64,000 nucleotides of DNA, taken from assembly GCF_023499215.1 (NCBI RefSeq), contig NZ_JAKHSK010000001.1:1-64000 (forward strand), written 5' to 3'. A program made the translations under genes and the position numbers. The stretch is from Zunongwangia pacifica. Its GTDB lineage: Bacteria; Bacteroidota; Bacteroidia; Flavobacteriales; Flavobacteriaceae. Each line of letters starts with the position of its first letter. The stretch's first letter is position 1. Of the stretch, positions 59,807-64,000 are shown one piece after another. The notes below the pieces were generated by a model. That model was not told where the DNA came from. It did no database searches and was given only the letters and a program-made list of their open reading frames with translations.

Positions 59807-60049
59807 ATGACAAGCGAAGAAGTAAAAATTAATGTAGAAAAGGCATTAGCCGAAATTCGCCCTTTTTTAGAAAGTGATGGGGGTGATATCTCTTTGGTTG
59901 CGATTGAAGACGATCGTTTAGTGAAAGTACAGTTAGAAGGTGCTTGCGTAGGTTGCTCTGTAAATCAAATGACTTTAAAGTCTGGAGTAGAAATGACCAT
60001 TAAAAAGTACGCACCACAGATAGAAGAAGTAATTAATATACAAAAATAA
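59807..60049 (+). CDS. NifU-like (NfuA C-terminal type) iron-sulfur scaffold
   Basis: 80 residues, a single NifU C-terminal domain. The cluster-binding CxxC is C47-V-G-C50 (LEGACVGCSVNQM), preceded by LESDGGDISLV. Two subunits would bind one 4Fe-4S cluster between them. The gene starts at the base after the Mrp stop, so the two products are made together. Confidence 0.95.
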   Translation: MTSEEVKINVEKALAEIRPFLESDGGDISLVAIEDDRLVKVQLEGACVGCSVNQMTLKSGVEMTIKKYAPQIEEVINIQK

Positions 60050-60106
60050 ATAACCTCAGGGCCATGTCATGAGGCATTTATTAGATAATGGTTTTATTTC
60101 AAGGTC

Positions 60107-60171
60107 TCCTGATCCCGATAACCATCTGGATCAGGACGGATCGGAGCATATAATCGCGATTATCGAATAAA
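60107..60171. repeat. Dispersed intergenic repeat, copy 3 (inverted)
   Basis: Holds a 9-bp inverted repeat TCCTGATCC (60107-60115) / GGATCAGGA (60128-60136), GGACGG, and the perfect 14-bp palindrome ATAATCGCGATTAT (60150-60163) running into CGATTATCGAATAAAC. Copy 2 carries these blocks on the opposite strand. Confidence 0.45.
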
Positions 60172-60193
60172 CTTTCAAATTAACCCAAATAGC

Positions 60194-61255
60194 ATGATTG
60201 AAACAGATATGATAATTGTTGGTGCAGGACCAACAGGACTTTTTACTGTTTTCGAGGCAGGATTATTAAAATTGAAATGTCATCTTATCGATGCTTTGCC
60301 ACAACCAGGTGGTCAATGTTCAGAAATATATCCTAAGAAACCCATATATGATATTCCTGGTTTTCCAGAAGTACTTGCAGGAGACCTTGTAAGTAATTTA
60401 ATGGAGCAAATAAGGGCTTTTGAGCCAGGTTTTACATTGGGAGAGCGTGCTGAAACCATCGATAAACAAGAAGACGGTAGTTTTATAGTAACCACAAACA
60501 AGGGGACTAAGCATCATGCGCCGGTAGTGGTGATTGCCGGAGGTTTGGGAAGTTTTGAGCCAAGAAAACCTCCTATACCAAATATTGTTGGTTTTGAGGA
60601 CAAAGGGGTGGCTTATATGATTAAAGAGCCAGAAACCTATCGCGATAAAAAAGTAGTTGTTGCGGGCGGAGGTGATTCTGCTTTAGATTGGGCGATTTTT
60701 CTTGCCGATGTAGCTTCAGAGGTTTCTTTAGTGCACAGAAGACAGGAGTTTAGAGGGGCTTTAGATTCCGTAGAAAAGGTAGAAGAATTATCCAAAATCG
60801 GTAAAATAAAACTAATTACAAATGCCGAGGTTGTTGATCTAAAAGGAGAAGATGATCTTGAAGCGGTAGTAATAAGACATAAAGATACGGCACTTGGTGA
60901 AGAGGTTAAAGAAACCGATTATTTTATTCCGTTATTTGGTTTATCGCCAAAACTAGGGCCAATAGGTGATTGGGGACTGGAAATTGAAAAGAACGCCATA
61001 AAGGTCAATAATTCTTACGATTATCAAACTAATATTCCCGGTGTGTATGCAGTGGGCGATGTAAATACTTATCCAGGTAAATTAAAGCTGATCCTTTGTG
61101 GCTTCCACGAAGCAGCGATTATGTGCCAGAGTGCTTATCAACGTATATTTCCAGATAAGAAATATGTGATGAAATATACTACCGTGAGTGGTGTTGATGG
61201 TTTTGACGGAAGTAGAAAAGAAGCGAAAAAAGAAGTAGTTAAAAGTATAAATTAG
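60194..61255 (+). CDS. Ferredoxin/flavodoxin--NADP+ reductase (TrxR-like type)
   Basis: 353 residues. FAD-binding IIVGAGPTGLFTVFEAGLL (about 7-25), ALPQPGGQCSEIYPKKPIYDIPGFPE, NADPH-binding VVVAGGGDSALDWAIFLAD, and C-terminal GVYAVGDVNTYPGKLKLIL. The redox CxxC of thioredoxin reductase is absent, which separates the FNR2 group from TrxR. It would move electrons between NADPH and the ferredoxin encoded 33 bp downstream. Confidence 0.9.
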   Translation: MIETDMIIVGAGPTGLFTVFEAGLLKLKCHLIDALPQPGGQCSEIYPKKPIYDIPGFPEVLAGDLVSNLMEQIRAFEPGFTLGERAETIDKQEDGSFIVTTNKGTKHHAPVVVIAGGLGSFEPRKPPIPNIVGFEDKGVAYMIKEPETYRDKKVVVAGGGDSALDWAIFLADVASEVSLVHRRQEFRGALDSVEKVEELSKIGKIKLITNAEVVDLKGEDDLEAVVIRHKDTALGEEVKETDYFIPLFGLSPKLGPIGDWGLEIEKNAIKVNNSYDYQTNIPGVYAVGDVNTYPGKLKLILCGFHEAAIMCQSAYQRIFPDKKYVMKYTTVSGVDGFDGSRKEAKKEVVKSIN

Positions 61256-61288
61256 TAGTGGAAGCCTAGAGCTTCAAAATATAAAGAC

Positions 61289-61624
61289 ATGTCTGATATA
61301 AAAATTACCATCATAGACAGAGAAGGTGAAGCGCATACTGTAGATGCACCTACAGATATGAATATGAATTTAATGGAAGTCATTCGTTCGTACGAACTTG
61401 CTCCTGAAGGTACGATTGGTATCTGTGGTGGGATGGCGATGTGTGCGTCCTGCCAGTGTTATGTGCTTAATTTGGAGCACATGTTGCCAGAGCAGAGTTT
61501 TGAGGAAGAAGATATGCTAGATCAGGCATTTTTTGTTGAGGATAACAGCCGTTTAAGTTGCCAGATCCCAATTACCGAAGATTTGGATGGATTGGAAGTG
61601 AAATTAGCGCCAGAGTCCACTTAA
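61289..61624 (+). CDS. 2Fe-2S ferredoxin (adrenodoxin type)
   Basis: 111 residues. The cluster ligands C46, C52, C55 and C91 follow the C-x5-C-x2-C...C spacing (GICGGMAMCASCQCYVL; RLSCQIP). Acidic surface residues surround them, as in adrenodoxin-like proteins that work with Fe-S assembly or oxygenases. Co-encoded with its likely reductase; a terminator follows at 61641. Confidence 0.95.
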   Translation: MSDIKITIIDREGEAHTVDAPTDMNMNLMEVIRSYELAPEGTIGICGGMAMCASCQCYVLNLEHMLPEQSFEEEDMLDQAFFVEDNSRLSCQIPITEDLDGLEVKLAPEST

Positions 61625-61640
61625 CAATAAATGATATTTA

Positions 61641-61670
61641 AAAAGCCAATTCTTTAAGAGTTGGCTTTTT
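61641..61670. terminator. Bidirectional terminator between ferredoxin and DUF3050
   Basis: AAAAGCCAA pairs with TTGGCTTTT around an 11-nt loop, then T's. Its bases also include the last codons and stop of the convergent DUF3050 gene. Confidence 0.85.
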
Positions 61671-62520
61671 CGTTTTTTATGGCGAGTAGATCAATTTCTT
61701 GTTCTATTCCATCCCATAATTCAATTCGGGTATTTAAAGCTTGTTTAGCAATGGCTTCAACTTCCTGCCATTTCGCAATGTCTTTTCCGCAAAGATGGGT
61801 AATCATTTCAAAGGCCATTGGTCCGTGTTCATCATCATCCAATTCTATATGGCGGTCAAAGTAATATTTGAATAATTGTAAGTCTTTTTCAGGGAAATTC
61901 TTTTGGATATTCCCGATAATAGAAGTAAACATCCCAGGGATTAATCCTTCCCTGCCAAAGGTAAATGCAGAGGCTATTTTGTGCGGTTTACCTTCAGAAA
62001 TGGTTTCAAAAGTAAATTTTAAAAACTGTTTGATGCTCCAGGGTAAATCACTGGCAGCAATAATTAAGTATATATCGGTACCATGAATTACCTGATTTAA
62101 AAATGTAGTGATTTTGATGGTATTTGCGCCTGCTTTTTCCATAGCATCAATGTACATCTCATAATGACTTTGGTGTTTCCCGTAGAAATTAACATCGGTT
62201 TCCTCGGCCAGTACAATTTCATTGATTAAATATCTGGTTTCAGGATTCCCAACCGGGAACCAGGGATTGGTAGTTTTGGTAAGATTTTGCTGTAAAGCTT
62301 TTAGTAACGACATAAAATCCCAAACTGCAAAAATGTGGTGCTCCATAAATATTTGCAATTCCTTTGGAGTGGTTACTTTTGAATATAGCGTGTGGTTTAG
62401 TAAAGTTTCTACCTGTGGTTTTAAAACTTTATTGATGTCTTTAATCATAGCTTCACTTAAATTTGCCGCAAAAATACTCGCTGGCATGGGGATTTTAAAA
62501 TTGTAACAGTCTTTTTGCAA
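61654..62520 (-). CDS. DUF3050 protein, heme-oxygenase-like helical fold
   Basis: 288 residues as drawn; the conserved part starts at Met25 (MIKDINKVLKPQVETLLNHTLYSKV), so a start at 62448 is likely. All-helical with acidic and His residues in a metal-site pattern: FMEHHIFAVWDFM, EIVLAEETDVN, and DRHIELDDDEHGPMAFEM. That pattern fits the heme-oxygenase-like di-iron oxidase group. The substrate is unknown; no neighbouring biosynthesis genes. Confidence 0.8.
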   Translation of the reverse strand: MQKDCYNFKIPMPASIFAANLSEAMIKDINKVLKPQVETLLNHTLYSKVTTPKELQIFMEHHIFAVWDFMSLLKALQQNLTKTTNPWFPVGNPETRYLINEIVLAEETDVNFYGKHQSHYEMYIDAMEKAGANTIKITTFLNQVIHGTDIYLIIAASDLPWSIKQFLKFTFETISEGKPHKIASAFTFGREGLIPGMFTSIIGNIQKNFPEKDLQLFKYYFDRHIELDDDEHGPMAFEMITHLCGKDIAKWQEVEAIAKQALNTRIELWDGIEQEIDLLAIKNEKANS

Positions 62521-62645
62521 ATTGTTAGTAGCAAATTTCGGTAATTCTGGTTAAATTGAAAGATATTATGATTGGATTAACTCATTTTCATATCATTATT
62601 TTTTATTCTGAAAAATCTAAAGATTTCCTCAGGGTAGAGGGGGTG

Positions 62646-62741
62646 ATGCCCAAAAAGGAAGTGAAATTAAAAACCAAATGCTGCGAGAAATATAAAAAAG
62701 GCAAACGATGTAAGCGCTGCCCTTGTTTTGATCTTTTGTAA
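62646..62741 (+). CDS. Cys-rich 31-residue miniprotein
   Basis: From ATG 62646 the product is 31 residues, with Lys-rich N-terminus (MPKKEVKLKTK), then C12-C13, C22, C25 and C27 (KCCEKYKKGKRCKRCPCF). An in-frame ATG at 62556 would give 61 residues, but the extra 30 are poorly constrained. The Cys pattern suggests zinc or Fe-S binding. I believe similar short ORFs occur in Flavobacteria, but cannot search for them. Confidence 0.6.
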   Translation: MPKKEVKLKTKCCEKYKKGKRCKRCPCFDLL

Positions 62742-62771
62742 CTCGATTTTATCGAATTTGGAATCTAATTT

Positions 62772-63953
62772 TTAAAAAGCGGGATGTCCTGTAATATCCA
62801 TTCCCGTGATTAGCAGATGAATATCATGGGTGCCTTCATAAGTAATAACACTTTCAAGGTTCATCATGTGGCGCATGATGCTGTATTCTCCCGTTATTCC
62901 CATCGCTCCTAAAATCTGGCGAGCTTCTCTGGCAATTTTTAAGGCCATTTCAACATTGTTTCTTTTAGCCATGGATATTTGTGCTGAAGTTGCTTTTCCT
63001 TCATTCCTAAGAGTCCCCAAGCGCCAGGCTAATAACTGGGCTTTGGTAATTTCAGTAATCATTTCAGCTAATTTTTTCTGCTGAAGTTGCTTTACCGCAA
63101 TAGGTTTTCCAAACTGAATTCGTTCTTTAGCATAACGCAATGCGGTGTCGTAACAGTCCATTGCTGCTCCAATAGCGCCCCATGCAATTCCATATCTTGC
63201 AGAATCAAGGCAGCCAAGTGGTGCGCCCAATCCGTTTTTTTCGGGTAAAAGATTTTCTTTTGGTATTTTAACATCATTAAAAATAAGTTCACCGGTGGCA
63301 CTGGCGCGAAGGGACCATTTATTATGAGTTTCGGGCGTAGAGAATCCTTCCATGCCACGTTCCACTATAAGCCCGTGTATGCGGCCTTCTTCGTTTTTTG
63401 CCCATACTACTGCGATATCTGCAAAAGGAGCATTAGAGATCCATAATTTCGCTCCGTTTAGTACATAATGATCCCCTTTATCTTTAAAATTGGTAAGCAT
63501 TCCGCCAGGATTCGAGCCAAAATCTGGTTCGGTTAAACCAAAACATCCTATTAATTCACCAGAAGCCAATTTTGGAAGGTATTTTTGCTTTTGTTCTTCA
63601 CATCCGTATGCGTAGATAGGATACATTACCAAAGACGACTGTACCGAGGCGGTAGAGCGTATTCCGCTGTCTCCTCTTTCGATTTCCTGCATAATGATCC
63701 CGTAGGAAATCTGGTCTAAGCCGGCACCGCCATAACTTTCAGGAATGTATGGCCCAAAAGCGCCAATTTCAGCTAAGCCTTTTAGTAAACCTTTTGGGAA
63801 TTCTGCTTTCTGAGCGGCATCTTCTATAACCGGGCTTAGCTCTTTTTTAACCCAGGCGCGCGTCGCGTCGCGTACCATTTTATGTTCGTCGTTCAGTAAA
63901 TCGTCAAGATTGTAATAATCTGGTGCTGTAAAAAGATCTGGTTTCATTTGCAA
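62772..63953 (-). CDS. Glutaryl-CoA dehydrogenase-like acyl-CoA dehydrogenase
   Basis: 393 residues. The segment STASVQSSLVMYPIYAYGCEEQKQKYLPKL closely follows glutaryl-CoA dehydrogenases, including the arginine just before it (GIRSTASV). The catalytic base is E373 (TYEGTHDIH). FAD-binding segments are CFGLTEPDFGSNPGGM and LWISNAPFAD. It oxidises and decarboxylates glutaryl-CoA to crotonyl-CoA, a late step in lysine and tryptophan breakdown. No ETF or acyl-CoA ligase gene is adjacent. Confidence 0.9.
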   Translation of the reverse strand: MQMKPDLFTAPDYYNLDDLLNDEHKMVRDATRAWVKKELSPVIEDAAQKAEFPKGLLKGLAEIGAFGPYIPESYGGAGLDQISYGIIMQEIERGDSGIRSTASVQSSLVMYPIYAYGCEEQKQKYLPKLASGELIGCFGLTEPDFGSNPGGMLTNFKDKGDHYVLNGAKLWISNAPFADIAVVWAKNEEGRIHGLIVERGMEGFSTPETHNKWSLRASATGELIFNDVKIPKENLLPEKNGLGAPLGCLDSARYGIAWGAIGAAMDCYDTALRYAKERIQFGKPIAVKQLQQKKLAEMITEITKAQLLAWRLGTLRNEGKATSAQISMAKRNNVEMALKIAREARQILGAMGITGEYSIMRHMMNLESVITYEGTHDIHLLITGMDITGHPAF

Positions 63954-64000
63954 TGTGTAGTTTCATTAAATGTAACCAAGTTTTTAATAGGAATCAATAG

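Noticed and set aside
58552-60089. Shared 14-mer ATTTATTAGATAAT at 58552 and 60076.
   Set aside because: AT-rich words of this length recur by chance in 64 kb; it is not part of the ordered blocks of the repeat family.
1-64000. CRISPR arrays, prophage and secretion-system islands.
   Set aside because: No regularly spaced repeats, no phage structural genes and no cas-like proteins were found.

Overview
This 64 kb window is chromosomal DNA of a marine-type Flavobacteriaceae bacterium (Bacteroidota), closest in feel to Zunongwangia, Gramella or Salegentibacter. The signs are low GC, many TAnnTTTG -7 promoter elements, scarce Shine-Dalgarno sequences, type IX secretion sorting tails, a TonB receptor with a carboxypeptidase-like N-terminal domain, and lineage families such as DUF4271, DUF4286, DUF4296 and HTTM. 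Nearly all of it is dense core-genome DNA. I saw no prophage, CRISPR array or large island. The genus is inference.

Layout. 1-700: the end of an IS1595-type transposase, then tRNA-Leu(CAA). 0.8-12.5 kb: a porin-like protein, prs-rplY, pth-ribF-HTTM, serS, a TPR protein, a small COX1-like membrane protein, DUF4286-rsmA-mgtE. 12.5-21 kb: a 2-hydroxyacid dehydrogenase, a mini-ORF coupled to an ArsC-like reductase, then on the minus strand an SDR protein, a fused OlsF-type acyltransferase, lysC and two tandem GNAT enzymes, then fbp and a TerB-like protein. 21-27 kb: the ligase-associated DNA repair set (exonuclease, ATP-dependent ligase, Lhr-type helicase) with a lipoprotein gene inside it and no phosphoesterase, followed by a ParDE-like toxin-antitoxin pair. 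28-37 kb: omega-amidase, Ig-like lipoprotein, ComF, coiled-coil protein, glyS, ferritin, Lrp and a saccharopine dehydrogenase. 37-46 kb: pckA, hemD-DUF4271, dolichol-phosphate-mannose-type glycosyltransferase, pyrC, DUF4296, SDR, tyrS. 46-56 kb is the most accessory part: a LuxE-like protein, a sorting-tail-only secreted protein, an interrupted secreted-protein gene, an internally duplicated beta-helix lipoprotein, a TonB receptor and the PhoB/PhoR pair. 56-64 kb: trmB, a LysE exporter, an alkyltransferase-like protein, Mrp and NifU iron-sulfur factors, ferredoxin reductase and ferredoxin, DUF3050, a Cys-rich miniprotein and glutaryl-CoA dehydrogenase.

How the genes fit together. The PhoBR / TonB receptor / duplicated lipoprotein block reads as a regulated outer-membrane uptake unit, with 11-bp-spaced direct repeats in the shared control region. 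Saccharopine dehydrogenase, Lrp and glutaryl-CoA dehydrogenase point to lysine catabolism. Mrp, NifU, ferredoxin and its reductase form an iron-sulfur and electron-transfer group.

The least explained items are the unit at 48.8-55.5 kb, a gene carrying two in-frame TAA codons (47612-48667), a family of degenerate intergenic repeats (46921, 58411, 60107), and a start codon lying inside a terminator stem (7646-7686). All family names were assigned by reading motifs, without database searches.
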